From Larimichthys crocea (Eukaryota; Chordata; Actinopteri; Sciaenidae): a DNA stretch of 64,000 nucleotides. The notes below the pieces were generated by a model. It was given only the letters and a program-made list of their open reading frames with translations, was not told the origin of the DNA and ran no database searches. The stretch is taken from assembly GCF_000972845.2 (NCBI RefSeq), contig NC_040016.1, positions 8,080,701-8,144,700 on the forward strand, given 5' to 3'. Below are positions 41,481 through 54,739 of the stretch, piece after piece (position 1 is the stretch's first letter; every line of letters starts with the position of its first letter). Position numbers and translations under genes: made by a program.

Positions 41481-43077
41481 AGCTAACAGTGAACACAGTA
41501 CATCGAAAAGATTGTTACTACACAACCATGTTCTGTGTATAAAGCAAGAAAAAAGAGTAAACTACAGTCCATTCATGATAATGAGGGGGGTCTCCATCTG
41601 GCTAACCCATTTCTTCATCCAGCCGTAGCTAGTTTCAGCTTGCATTAGTTTAGCTTAGCTTACATTTCTGGCTACACTTGAGGAAAGTCATATTTGTAAT
41701 TTAAAGCTTTAAAATATCTAAACGTTACACTACACTACATACTCATTTTGTTCATTAAAATCTATTTAATAATGTTTGAAATGTATTCGACAAATACACT
41801 CCAGCATTGCCAGTTTATTAGGTACGTGTACCACCTAATGGGGGTTATAATTTAGATTTTGTCAAAACATTTTGAGAGATGTTTGATTACATGCATAGTG
41901 ACTTTCAAGGATGCATTTTAATTGCATTGTGTTACCTTGATATAATGAAGCTGTTCCTCTTATTTCATATTAAAGATGGTAGCCTAAATAACAGAATCCC
42001 ATCCTTTATAACGTAATTAAGCTCAGCAGCATGCATCCCCCAACTTAGTGTATATCTGTAGTACGCTTGTCACCCTATTCTCACATCGAGCAATCCCATG
42101 TAGGATTCATCTGATTATTGCGGCAAAGTAGCATCTTTCTCAGTACCATAGCTGCAGGTGATGTGTCCTGCAGAGTCATAAATAAAAAGAAAAACAAAAC
42201 GTTTGCATAGATGTAGGTTGAACACAGACGACCTGTCATTTAATCTCAAACAGGTGAAAAACATGAAAATTGTTTGTTGATGAAATACAGAAAAGATGGT
42301 ACAAGTGTGCAAATTAAGTACTTAGTTGTAATGCAGCATCTTGGACAGGAAAAACAATATCACAATGTAAGTGCACACAAACTCTTAAAATTACAAGTAA
42401 AACAAACATAACATTTAGTATGACTGCACACAGACCTAAAGACACAGACAACCTTTTCCCTGATATATGCATACTAATACATTGAGCAGGCAAGATACAG
42501 AAAACAATTGTTGTCATGGTCATATTTCCTTATACCAGGAGAGATCATTGGGAAGTATTACACATGCTCCAGGTCGAAACACACTAAGAACAGTGTAATC
42601 AAGAATACATTGAAATGAAACGATAAAATGTGAGTTATATTTGTGCAGCTCTTTACAATGCACTAAAAACAGAACAGTTATGGCTTTGCCAACTGGTGCA
42701 ACAAGCTACACGATCAATTCCACTCCTGTTTCACATTTTTATCTCTTAAAAACACTAAAACTCGTCTGATGCCTTATAGGACCAAATAAAAATACACTTA
42801 AAAAAATATATTAAAAAACATAAAAGCAGCAAGCACAAACACAACACCATTGACATGTACGTACCCTTTGATGAAATGACTTGTATACTATATACATTAA
42901 GTGCCAACACTATTAGCAGGTGCATTGTGTTATATAGTTTGTAAAAACCTTCCCACAACACCACATGTGATTTAAAAGTAAGAGATGATATATGTGCAAA
43001 GGGAAAAAAAAAAAAAGAAAGAAAAAAGTGTCACTTATATTGGAGGTTGGCAGTCCACAAGTTTCAGTGTCCGTGGT
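41481..43077 (-). other. sh2d5 3' UTR and intergenic sequence
   Basis: AT-rich sequence between the kif17 promoter and the sh2d5 stop. Possible minus-strand poly(A) signals are ATTAAA at about 42238 and AATAAA at about 41815. No gene is seen. Confidence 0.4.
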
Positions 43078-46000
43078 TTAAACCCATGCCTTTCTGTGGG
43101 TACTATGTTTGGCTTTGGTCAGGCTCTTGTGTGGCTTTACAGCCTGCTGTTTGCTGGTATTTTCCTCCCACTCGTAACAGTGGTTCACCCTGGCACAGCT
43201 CAGCAGACACGGCAGCTTATCCTGAACCTCCGTGTAGTGTTCAATTAGTTCTGCTATGGAGCTGAATTCATCCTTGCATTTCTGCCATAAAAATAAAACC
43301 ACAGAAAATAAAAAGAAAAATCACAACTCGGTTTGCCAAAACATTTATAACCAAATCCCAACAAAAACATAAAATTTCAGCTGAGTTTTAATGTGGTTAT
43401 CCCAGTGTTGTTTTATGGGATTTTACATGCTGAACAAGTTCAGATAGTTAAAATATTTTGGTGTAAAAATTTAAGAAAATGTTTCTTCAACACCCACAGA
43501 CCGTCACACCCAAACTGAGGTACTGCACGGCCACTCGAGTGTATTTTAAAATAATATCCCAGAGTTGCACTGAATTGCAGAGAAATACAAGGAAGTTAAA
43601 TTCTTCAATGTGGATATGCAGCCCTGAAACGGCCTTGAATCTACCCAAGCGGAAATGTATAAAAGATCAGACCTTTAAAGAGTTAATATTAGATATAGAT
43701 ACCTTTGATATAAACAAGTATCAGCTTATCAACCTTAAAAATTGGAATCAGCGTTCTATATTTATAAATTCAAGTAACTAATCAAGAAGAGTAACAAGTC
43801 AAACATACATTTCTGGGGAATTAATTGTTTTTCTGTAGTTCAGTCTACATTTCGAAGCAAATATTAGCCCGACACACTTTCTGTTAGCTAGTTAACAAAA
43901 CAATTACCTCCAGCAGGAATTTTCCTTTCCGAGTGTTTTCTATGAGGTGGGTGACCAGACCACTGGGGAAGCGAATGATGAGAGAGCCACATTTGGATTT
44001 TTTAGGATGTGGACACAAGAGGTACGATCCCAGAACATCGTCTGCAAGCAGGGAATAGCTGCTGTCACTGAAATACAGAAGATACACTATTAGAAGACAC
44101 ACTCAAAACAAAATAGGACCTAGATCTATGAGCGAGACTCACGTTGCGATACCAGCCCAGCACCACACCGCTTGAGCCAGTGCTTCTTCGGTTTCGGCCA
44201 AGCTCGGGGAACGGGATCTCCTCTCCACCGGTTTGTCGTTGCCCTTTTCTGCTTCACATATAAGAGAAATCCCTTTTAACTTTCTGTAATGTAAACATCT
44301 CAAAATTCATGAAGGATGAGTAAAAGGAAATCTCAACTTAGTGACGGAAATGTTAAGTGGTAATGAAATAAACCCTTACAGATAATAGTCAAATGAACAA
44401 GTTTACCAGTGACCCATGTGAGAGAAGACTGTCATCCACCACCTAATCAAGTGGTATTAAATTCCCAAAAACTACCTTGTGACACCGCAACAGACAGTGG
44501 CTGCCCATCACCGAACATTGATGGGATTGCTTTACCTAATCAACTCTTTGACTCTTGAAAGCGCTCTGTGAACACTTGGCCCACCTTGTGACCCACTCAG
44601 TTGCTCCTGAACACTTCGCTGTTTGAGTGGTGTGAACGTGAAGGAGCGGTAAGCTCCAGAGCGCAGTAATTTAGTACGGATGGCTTTCTTTCGTGTCAGG
44701 GATGGGGAGGAGGTAGGGAAGACTTCATCTTGGCTGCTCTGGAGCTCTTCAGAAGACTTGTGGTCTTTCTTCTATAGATGGGAGGCGAGAAAATGTTAGT
44801 CTAGAAGAAGTACAGTCAGGATAAGTTGCAAACTGGGGTTGATGTTGTAAATAGAAGAAACTATTAAAGTCCAAACCTTAGTCCCTGGTAAGAACCCTCG
44901 GAAAGGGGCTCTTCTGAAAGACACCAGGGCGCTGACACTAAGAGGGAAGCCGTGGTTTAGCAGGGAGGGGTTGCGACGAGGCATTGGGCCGGCTGAGTCT
45001 TCCTGAGCCTCCTCTGGGTGTTTCTCTAAGTAAGACAGCTGGAAACAGCGACAAAGCAGCAGGTTCAGGAACTGTGCCTGCAGGACAGAAAGTGGACACA
45101 GAAAACCCAACAGTTACTGTTACTGTATGATGTTATTGATTATTGACCATCTGAATTGCGTAGCTATGCTCATAAGTAGGACTTCTCAATTTTTTTACAC
45201 CGATGTACCGCATCAGAAAATATTAAGACACTATATTCATCACCATTATGACAGACTTTAAAACACAGCAGCATAGGTCGACCCTCTTCAGCAACAGACA
45301 GTTACACATGAAGCAGGTTTATTACTAATAAGATTATTTATTGGTGACTGAACTGGTTAAAAGAAACAGAGACAATTTTGGTACCGCTGATGTGTCCTCT
45401 ACCTTATAGCATCCATCCATCCATTATCTGTAACCACTTATCCTCATCATAGTGTAAAAAACCCAGATATTTTATAGCTGTGTTCCACGTCACCAGACAT
45501 TTCTTACCGCTCTGGAATGCCTAGCTTTAAACACATGGCAGTACAGCTGGGCGTCAGTGTTGCCTGGGTTGTGGGAGACGAATGCAAACTGGGCATCGAC
45601 GGGCCGGGCTGTGGACAGAGAGACTCTACGTAGGGCATGAGCCATCAGGAGCGTCTGCAGACAGAGACACACAACACAGCTAGTGAAAACTACATCTTCA
45701 AACCAAACTACAATAATGTTTTCATCAGAGATAAACCACCGAACTTACTGTTTCATCCTCATCATACACTTTCACTCCTTTGATGGAAAACTTTATGGAT
45801 ACAGGCCTCCTTCTTTTGCATGTCTGATTGAAGACAGTCAACAATTTGGATCAAATAAACACTGAACAGATGATACTAATTTAAAAAGTAACCAGAAGGC
45901 TCAGGACTTACTCTGAGGGATTTCAGCTGTGTGTGCAGTTGCTTTATCTGGTCATCCAAACAGTGATCATCCACAGGAAATGAGCCGACATACTTCAAAA

Positions 46001-46117
46001 TAAACACACATGTTTAGGCCAAAAATAATAAAAAATAAACAAATGTTTGCACATTTCTAGAGTTACCTCAGCTGATCGAGTCACTGTACCATCTTCTCTG
46101 ACTGGTGCCTCACCCAT
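43078..46117 (-). CDS. sh2d5: SH2 domain-containing protein 5 (PTB plus divergent SH2)
   Basis: Neuronal adaptor; the mammalian protein binds the Rac-GAP BCR. Nine exons in coding order: 46117-46067, 45992-45912, 45823-45749, 45654-45508, 45077-44877, 44771-44585, 44248-44143, 44067-43908, 43281-43078, giving 403 residues. An N-terminal PTB domain (about 15-140) includes YVGSFPVDD, MAHALRRVSLSTARP and FVSHNPGNTDAQLYCHVF. The linker has the conserved TRKKAIRTKLLRSGAYRS. A C-terminal SH2-like domain (about 268-360) starts VWCWAGIATDSSYSLLADD and includes GSYLLCPHPKK and ENTRKGKFLLE. The arginine of the FLVR motif is replaced by cysteine (YLLC), as human SH2D5 also lacks it. The donor after 44585 (GTGGGC) is weak but is the one I found that keeps the SH2 frame. 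It lies between kif17 and hp1bp3, as in human 1p36. Confidence 0.93.
45406..45446. repeat. CATC-type short repeat (ATCCATCCATCCATTATCTG)
   Basis: A short CATC tandem followed by TTATCTGTAACCACTTATCC, a motif common as a dispersed repeat in fish genomes. It lies in the sh2d5 intron between the 45654-45508 and 45077-44877 exons. Confidence 0.5.
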
Positions 46118-46471
46118 GCTGCCTGTTTACCTCTGCAAAAACAGACAGCAACAACATCTTACACCCCAAAAAGAAAAGAAAATGTACCATTAAGTCTCCA
46201 CAGGAAAGTGGTTCAGGACTGAGTTTTTAATACAGGCTTTGGTAGTGTTTTGCCGCCACTAAACACACCTTTTCAACGTCGTAAAACATCAAAGTTAAAG
46301 TTTTCATATCTGTGTCGAGGAGTTGGCTAAAATCCAAAACGTGAGTGAAGGCAACATGACAAAGTTCAGTGGACCAAACTTTTACACCGTTTCCGCCTCT
46401 GTGTAGGCCAACAGCACACCGTCACCCTTAAACTCAAACTTCACAGTTTGTAACAAATCACAGAAACTCAC

Positions 46472-46720
46472 TTTTCACAGCCAGAGAGAGCCTCCGACCA
46501 CAACCGCCACCTCCTCCGCCCAGTCGGTGTCTTCTTCACACGCCGTAATTGACACCGAGCTCTTCCTCACCTTTTTACCTGCTGCTGCGGCCGCTCGGAC
46601 GCTGGTCCAGGTGTGCTCCCCGCTGCTGCTGGCCCGAGGCGGGGCTCGAGTGACAACGAGGAGAAGGTGGAGGTGGAGGTGGTGGAGGTGAAGGACTAAA
46701 ATGAACACCTCTCCTCCTAA
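46472..46720 (-). promoter_or_regulatory. sh2d5: sh2d5 promoter and non-coding first exon
   Basis: A GC- and CpG-rich block with purine- and GGT-rich runs. On the minus strand a donor GAAAA|GTGAGT follows at 46472, and the next acceptor (TTTTTGCAG at about 46133) leads into the exon with the ATG at 46117. Confidence 0.5.
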
Positions 46721-48130
46721 CATATGAAAGTCAAGCGGAAGATAAAGCGTTGAATCACTTCACTCTCCTCCTCCACACTTTTTTTTTCCCATTTCCAGCT
46801 CCGCACATTCCTGCTCATTGCGCAACTCGTGCAGTCACACGCCCAGCGGTGGGAAAGCGTTCATTTAGTGACGTCAGAGTACCGAAACAAGTGCTCAAAG
46901 TACTGCATTCAAACACTGCTCAAGTACTCTACTTATCATCTTTTACATATTGTATTCATATCTCTTATTACTGCTGGAAGCTTTATATAACAAGTGTTTT
47001 TTTTTGTCTCATAATCTTTGCTTTTTTCTGCCCCACCAGCCACAAGTGCCCAAGCCACTGGTTTAATCTTTTACTTTGAAATAAATGTAGTCTTAATGAA
47101 TTTACTCTTATTTTATAAGAATACAAGAAATATCAATCCAAATATAGATTGGAAGATAAATTAAGGGCATTGTAGAGTACACGATTTCCTTGAACACGTA
47201 ATAGATAAGAAATAGAAAGAAACATAAAATGGATATATCAAAGTACGAAGACCTTATTTAAAGGTCCAGTGTGTAGGATTTAGTGAGGGGACTCCATGGA
47301 AGAAGACCCTCTGTAGATATAAAAGGTTCATTCTAAAATAGCAAAAACACAATTCTTATTTTGTGCTTGCTCCGGGTGCGAAATGTTGGGTCTTTGTAGA
47401 TAACATTAAAAAGAGTACAGTCTAGACCTGCTCTACATGTGTCATGAGATAAATTTTAGGATTTGGTATGATATAACTAAAACTGAATTGATTATCATCT
47501 CAACCATATTCTGCCCTAAATCCTACACACTGAAAATTTAGATACAAATATAAAAAAGCAATGAAGTAAATTAATAAAAGTGGCAAAATGTCATTGACGC
47601 AGTTTAAAACTTATAACTGACGCAAATCTATCAAACACTCCCATCATTTTTTGTTTTTTCTCAACAACCTTCAAGCAGTGAAAGTTAAATCAGGTGAATC
47701 ATTTATAGTTTAATCATTTTCAAATTTCTTCAAGGACACCTGCAGGTCCTAGAAACCTCTAGTTGGGAAGCACTGACCTGTATCATCATTATAGTACTGC
47801 AGAACGAAGAAACCTTCAAACAGCAAGCTCAATTAAACACCTGATATTAGTTTATGTTCCGAAAAATGCATTAAGTCAAATAATTAAACAAGAAATTTAC
47901 AAATATAGCCATTTTATTAATGACTTGGAAAAAAAAAAGCTTAACAACACAAGGAATACATGCATGCAGGGTATGTATGAGCTAGTATCCTCCTTTTTCT
48001 TATTCACAACACACATTTCTTACAGTTTGGTACTCAATTACAGCTGTGAAGCAATTAAATCAATTTATGTATAGGCCGTTTTCTTTTTAAAAACACACAT
48101 ACAAAATAAAATAATTGAAATGAATACAAA
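46721..48130. other. Intergenic region sh2d5-hp1bp3
   Basis: AT-rich with no supported gene. It holds MITE copy E (47260-47539). Confidence 0.5.
47260..47539. mobile_element. GGTCCAGTGTGT MITE-like element, copy E
   Basis: The left end is AAAGGTCCAGTGTGTAGGAT, identical over 20 nt to copy A at 5830, and the right end reads AAATCCTACACACTGAAAATT, about 280 bp apart. It has no coding capacity. Confidence 0.7.
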
Positions 48131-48808
48131 CTGTTTTATTCTCCACCTGTCACCTGCAGGTCTAATCTTTTTTGGGGCAATTTAAATAAACTTCATTAAA
48201 AAAGATAATATAATTTCATGAGGACAAATGGTGATAAAAATAATAATAATAAAAAAAAAAAAAAACAGATTCTGATGGAGCACTGCATGGCCAAAACATT
48301 GTAATTACAACGGTAAAACCTGTGTTTTATAAAACATTAATATTAGTAACCGTTTAAACCTTTGAACCCATATATCAAATTATACTTAATTTTTCAACCC
48401 GCCAAAACACTGACTAGGAACGTGTGCTTCCAACATCTAAAGATCGGATGAGGAACGGATATAAAAACAGAAGTCACTACATGGCTCTAGTTACAGTATG
48501 TTGGATCTTGCTATGGTTTTCCCGAAGGGGATGGGGGGGGTCACACTAACAGAGCTTTTCTACACATCGGTGATTAAAAAGGAAATTCAGAACCTCTCAA
48601 TGTACAGTAAACTGAACTGGTAGTATAAGGTTCTTATTCTACAATAGAAATAAAAAAACAAAACAAAATAAAATTTAAAAAACAAAAAAAAAATAAAATA
48701 AACTACTGCCCTGTTAAAAAGGGAGAAAACAATGATAAAGAGAGAGAGAAGCGGCAGACTGCTGCATATTCAGAGCAGCCCAGTCAGTGGAAGATGCTCA
48801 TGGACTCG
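48131..48808 (-). other. hp1bp3: hp1bp3 3' UTR
   Basis: Sequence after the hp1bp3 stop, with a minus-strand AATAAA (TTTATT on the plus strand at 48135-48140) as the probable cleavage signal. It includes an A-rich stretch near 48240-48267. Confidence 0.5.
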
Positions 48809-51800
48809 TTATTTCCCTCTCTTGGACTTGCGAGTGGACTGCTTGCTGCCCTTCGCTCCCCTTTTGACTACGGGCTCTTCAGGAGATGACTCTTCGGGCT
48901 CGGGCCGCCTGGACCCACTTTTGGTCGCTGGCTTTTTAACTCCTTCGTGGGACTCATTGGCCTGAGATCTCTTGGACCCGCTGCTCTTCGTCGTCTCCTT
49001 CGGGGAATCGCTCTCGGGGGATGAATCTCTGGACACGGGTCGCTTGGACCCCCTTTTGGTCAGCTTTTTAACGGCTGGTGTTCTGGGCTTTCTTGCAGGC
49101 GCTCCTCTCTTGACGGGTGTAGCTTTAGACGGTGCTGTGGACTCCTTCTTAGAGGCTGACTGTTTCGTTGGCGATCTCCTGGCTGAAGACACTGCTTTCT
49201 TGGCTGGAGACTTCTTTGCGATGGAGCGTCCCCTGCCTTTAGCTTTTGGCCGACTGGTGCTCTGGGATTTCTTGGGCGGTGGAGGACGACGAGCCTTGGG
49301 TGGAGGCCTCTTTTGAGGTTTCCTAAGAGTGATTTGAACAGGCAACTGTTACTTAAGAAGCAGCATAATTACACATCACAAGACTCCAAACCACACATTT
49401 ATTTAGACAGTCATTTTCCCCCCCTTTTGTTAAACACATACCTCTTAGGAGGGGGAGCTTCATCCTCAGACTCTTCCTCTTCTGACTCTTCCTCATCAGA
49501 AGAATCAGCTGTCCGCCTTCGCTTGGGTGGAGGCGGATGGTTTTTCTTCTCAAGCTCTTTGAACTTGTCTGGGTACAGGATGGTAGGGCTTATGAGAAAA
49601 ACAAAAAGAGCACATAAAGACACATGTATCAGCGGTGTATGCCTCACAGAAGAGGAACTATCAGTCAATTTTTAGGCCTGGCTTTAAACTTCTTCAAACT
49701 ACAGTATGTGTTATGAAATGGTTAAATAATGCAGCTCTTCCCAAACATAGCTGGTATACCTCGGGTAGAAAGGAAACGAGAGCTGGTAAGTCCCTGTGAA
49801 GCCGTGACCAGTGATCTGCTCCATCCAGCCGAGAACTTTACACTTCGTCAGGGTCCTCCTCAGATTGGCCACTAAGAAGATAAAAGAAAAGACCTTTTAG
49901 TGTCACCATTTGGGATGCACAAACCTCATTGCACTATCATTACCTTGTGTTCAGGGTTCATGTTCTGCCAGTGGTTGTTTCACATACATATATGTTCTGT
50001 TCTAGCTCTTCTCACTGGTTTGAAAACTGATGTCAATATTTGAGTCAAAATGTGATGAGAAATGTGGGGTTGTTGGAAGGACACAAGAAGCCAGTCAGTA
50101 AACTACAAATCAAACCAACAAACAACCAAAACCTGACAGGATTGTATGCAAGGGTTCAGATAGAAGTTTGTGTGGAGCAGAGGTGTTCAATACATTCCCA
50201 ACAAACCTTCAATGATGAATCTTTAAACTTAACTGATGATACCAAGATGGTACTTTCACTTAAATCACAAGTCGCTTTTAGGAGAGGAGCTCCTCACCGG
50301 TGACCAATAGCATGTAACTTCCTCGTTATGAGCATTAAAAAAGCTGCAGAAACAATCATGTTTTGATTAGTGGTAAGCATCTGCTGAGCTATTAACTTTA
50401 TAACAGCACCTGAACAGGCCTAGTTTTGTTCTGAACATAACAGTTTGAACCATCTTGTAAACCAATGGCTTGAAAATACTTTAACCGTCCCTTTGAAACA
50501 GGCCCAACATGTAATTAATGTGAGAAAGCCATCAGTAGTGTAAACAGGAAACACGAGGAGTCTTACCTAATTGGTACTCCTTTCTATCCTTGTTGGCGTC
50601 TAGTAGGTATCTGCGTAGGGTAGTGGTGCTGCAGGTTTTAGGTTCGTTCATGGCTGTGATAGCAGCTGTGATGGCGTCCTCCAAGGTGCCGCCCTTCAGC
50701 AGGACCTGGTTACCAGTTCGCTTCAGCTGTGACAGTCAGATACAAACATCTTTAGGATTTTTAGGACAGGACATTGAACTTCATTGAATCTGAAGCTTTT
50801 AGCCGTGTAGTCACTGACAAAGAGAGTAGACCATGACAAACTTGTACTTCCTCCTGGGTTTAACAGGGAAAATTACCTGGCAGTAACTTTATCTTGCAAA
50901 AATTTTAATCTGAAATACAAAATACAACTATGATGATGCCCGAGCTGACAGATAGTGGCACTGTAGATCTTTATCTGGCCTGGAAACAAAGCAGATCCTG
51001 ATGGAAATGCACAGATCATGGAGAGTGAGGGAGGACGCCTCCGTGTTGCTCTTCACCTGAATTGGACAATTTATGTGGAACCAGTCATTTGAAATGGAAG
51101 ATGTGGAACAAAAAAAATTAATAAAAACAATGTTAGAACTTCACCTGGAAGGTCCCTCTGGCTCCTTTCCCAGTGATTTGCTCCAGCTGTCCTTTTTCTA
51201 CGGCCTTCACCAGGGCTGTCTTCAGGACGTCTGGCCTGAGGACGAACGAAAGTTACTGAAATCTCGGCCGCTAGTGAAACTGTGCGAGGATGTGTGTCAT
51301 CTTTCCATGTAAATGCTCCGTACCTGCTCTCGATATTGAAGCTGGGGAAGTGCTGCTCCAGGTATTTCTTGATCAGATTGTAGGAGGCCTCTTTAGGCTC
51401 ACAGAGCCGCGTGATGATGAGAGGAAGAGCATCTCCCAGAGACTCCATCTTCTGACCGGCTTTCTAAAACACCATCCGTTTACAGACATGACGATTACAA
51501 CCAAACACATCGCAGTCTCATAGGGAAAGATGGGAAAAGGAAACTGTTGACACTCTGTCATTAACATTGAGAATTAGACCTATAAATACTGTAGTGAAGG
51601 CATTCTCCTGCTCAGCACAGCCTACATATCAAGTATCAATGAAGAAACAATACAGTCATGTCCAAAGTAGGACGATGGACAGGATTAAAAATACCACTGT
51701 AATATCTATCTTAGTGCAAAGATTGGAAATGGAAGACAGCTAGTTTGGCTCTGTCCAACACAACGCTACCTGCCAACAAATACAACTATTGTACATCAAT

Positions 51801-54720
51801 TCCTCCGTCTATTGTAACTTACCTTAGACAAGGTGGACTGCTTCCCAATGGCAAAGGTTCCTGATAAGCCTTTACCCTTCAGCTGTGAGAGAGAGAGCGA
51901 AAATAAGTAAACAGGTCGACACGTTTTAGTGAACATCTGTTAAATGGACCATTTGCTAAAGCAGTGCGCATGGAGCTCTAATCAGAACAATACTCAACAT
52001 TTAAAAGAGTTTAAAATGTTGTCCAGTTTTTGTCTTTCTCTGTCTGCAGTTAACAAAATAGTACAACTGCATATGTACAATGACTCAAAGTTTGACAGGT
52101 GTACCAACAGTGACTAAAAGGGGGGTGGAGCTTACGGATCAGTCGATTAATTATTGTTTCGCAAAGCAAAGCAAACATGTTTGACAATCTGATGCTGAAA
52201 ATGTATCTGTATGTCGCCTGCTCTCTACCTGTTTGATGGTGCCTTTCTCCAAATGTTTCTTCAATGCTTTCTTAATGAGAAACTTCTTCTTGTCGAGCTC
52301 CATCACCGGGTATTTTTTCACAATATATTTCATGACGGACTGGTATGAAACTCCAGATCTGTCATTACAAGACTGCAAAGAAAAATGGATAAAAAATAAG
52401 TTATAAAAAAAACAAAAACAACAAAAAAAACCAAGCACGTCTTTTGTTGGGAGCTGGATTCACAAAGTTTGTACACACCGTAATAGCTTCGATGAGAATA
52501 TTATCCACTTTGTTCTGAGTGCCTGCAAAGTTGGTAACAGGAACCTTTTTGCTCGTGGTGACGCTCGCCCACGAAGGAATCGTCCTTTTCACTTTCTTGA
52601 CTTTGGCTTTCTCGTACTTGTAGCCATCCTTCAGCCTGTCACCAGAAAGGAGCGAGACACAAGTTCAGTGAAGCTGGTCAGTTTTTTGGAAGCGATATTT
52701 CACTGTGATTGTTACCACCCTTATCTTTAGCACATCCTCACCTTAGTAGGAGAACATAGCAGTGTGTTGCGCACTGTCCAGCCGCGCAGTCCTTGCATTT
52801 GTCACTTTGTCCGTTTGTCACCGACGGGAAAAGCAAAATGAAGTTTTAGAACATCTGTCTTAATGATCACCAGAGTAATTTGACTCTAGCTGAGTTGCTA
52901 TGCTAGTGTACTATGTGCAGAAAAAGTCAATGTTTGCTTTGTCAAGGTCTGGGAGAAGGAAAGGAGGAGAAATTATAAAAACGATGAGGTAAATGTTGCT
53001 TATACGCATCACCTACAGCCTGTGTCTTGGTACTCATACATATTATGTACAACTGGTCAAAAACAAATAAGTCAGGATATTGTCACAACAAATACGCTGT
53101 CTGTAAAATGTTCCTCTCTCTGATTTTTAAGATTTAGATTGAGCTGGTAACAAATTGCTAGTGTCCTCTCCTCCTGGACTCCTCCAAGACTGCGGACAAA
53201 GGGGCATCTTTTGGAAATGCAACACTGCGACCATGAGAGGTGCAGTCTGCTGTTATCCAAGCAGAGGTAAGGATAATATAGACAGATAAAAGTGCTATCA
53301 AAGTGAAATATCGCAGTGTTCAGAGTTGCAGACTAGCCCTCTGGTCAAACTCACTCTTTCTTCTCTGTCACTTCTCCTCCCTTGTCTGTTGCGGCTCCTT
53401 CGGCCTCCTCGCCATTCTCTGTGGGGGCAGTCTCTTCTGTGGACTTGGCCTCCTCGACCTCGGCTGTGGCAGCTGAGGATGCAGCCTGCTCATCGTCAGC
53501 AGAAGGCGACTCCTCTGAAGAGGCTTCAGGCTCTAAGTGAGAAAAAAAAAAGCACTGAAAGTTGAGAGGCTGTCATAAAAGTTAAAGCACATTAGAAAGA
53601 AATGTAAGTTTCCTCTTCCAACTATGTTTTTGGAGCTTTTACCTTAATTGTGTAGTGCAAAAAATGTTGATATCCTTGGACTCAGAACTAAAAAGCAGTA
53701 TATCTCAGGGACCCAAGCTCATGATTGTGTAATCAACCACTATAAAATCTAGATTAAACTACTATTACTAAAGGAAAAGATACTGATTAGCTATCTAAAA
53801 CTGAAAGCCTTCTTTCACACAGCTCTATACATTATTAAAAATACAATAGTTGACCAACTCTTCCACGCTGGAAACACTTTTTTGCAGTTCTCCATTTTTG
53901 TTTGTTGTGCTTTGGGACACAATTTGAACAAATGTGAGACAATATAAGTGATTTAGCAAGAGAGGGCCACTCTATGAGCAACAAAAAAATGAATAAAATC
54001 AAAACCAAACACAAAATTCATGATATTAGCACCTACGAATAAAGATCTGAAAGCCAGTGGAAAGGTGCAACACAAGTCTGGGTGGAAATGAATCATTGAA
54101 GCTGCTGTGACATGATGTGCATGATATAAACCACTGGTCTACCAGGATTTTATTCACTCAAAAGCTACTGGTGCGGTTGTACAGGAGTGTTTATGCTTTT
54201 CCAGCATGTGATTTTCCTTGTGTTGAGTCAGAGCTCTACACTTTGTGTCCTTGCTGATTGGCCATATCTGCCCTGTACCCTTTGACATGTCACAGACTTT
54301 CACTTTGTGATGCAATGTTTTTATTACAGCGGGGACTCTTGTTGATATTACACTGGAGTAACAGCTTGAAAGCTGTCTATTTTCCATCTCTAGCCAATCT
54401 CAATGCCCTGCTTGATCAGTATATCCACATTTTTTGCACCCTGAAAGAGATAATTGCATGCCACATATCAAATATGGTGCAGTGTTTGTTTTTTTTTCCC
54501 CTCCCCCAGTGCTGGAGAGCTGTAAACACAAACTTCTCATGGCTCCACATCCATCTCCAGACTGGCTGTGTGCACTTGAATCCACAGTTGTGTCAATGAT
54601 GATGCGTTCACGGGTCTGTAGGATAAAGTGATGGACGACCACCCTGGCCTAACCTTTCTCTGCTGCAGCGGAGGGGGGCTTCTCCTGGGTTGGAGTCGCT
54701 GCTGCTCGGCGAATCGGCAT
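48809..54720 (-). CDS. hp1bp3: Heterochromatin protein 1-binding protein 3 (linker-histone-like)
   Basis: Nuclear H1-related protein that binds nucleosomes and helps maintain heterochromatin. Eleven coding exons in coding order: 54720-54654, 53532-53355, 52635-52479, 52372-52229, 51882-51823, 51463-51324, 51235-51145, 50726-50567, 49871-49760, 49588-49442, 49322-48809, giving 589 residues (human 553). The start MPIRRAAATP matches the MPIRRTV segment of human HP1BP3; the human protein has about 38 residues before it. An acidic Glu-rich segment is at 25-85. Three H15 winged-helix domains follow: about 120-200 (ends LSGTFAIGK), 205-280 (ITRLCEPKEASYNLIKKYL, ends ARGTFQ) and 290-375 (ITAMNEPKTCSTTTLRRYL, ends FTGTYQLSFPF). 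The tail is very basic and rich in Lys, Arg, Pro and Ser. The PxVxL motif of the mammalian protein is not seen. It lies between sh2d5 and eif4g3, as in human. Confidence 0.95.
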
Positions 54721-54739
54721 CACACGAGATTAAACGTTA

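Noticed and set aside
43479..43781. A 100-residue plus-strand ORF inside an sh2d5 intron
   Set aside because: It has no recognisable family, no promoter or splice context, and AT-rich codon use like the surrounding intron.
44521..44584. Extension of the sh2d5 linker exon to the donor at about 44536 (GTAAAG)
   Set aside because: That donor is closer to consensus but leaves two bases and throws the SH2 exon out of frame. The GTGGGC donor after 44585 keeps the frame.
48972..49316. A 114-residue plus-strand ORF opposite the hp1bp3 tail
   Set aside because: It is the antisense shadow of a Lys/Arg/Ser-rich low-complexity coding exon; the minus-strand frame has homology and correct splice sites.
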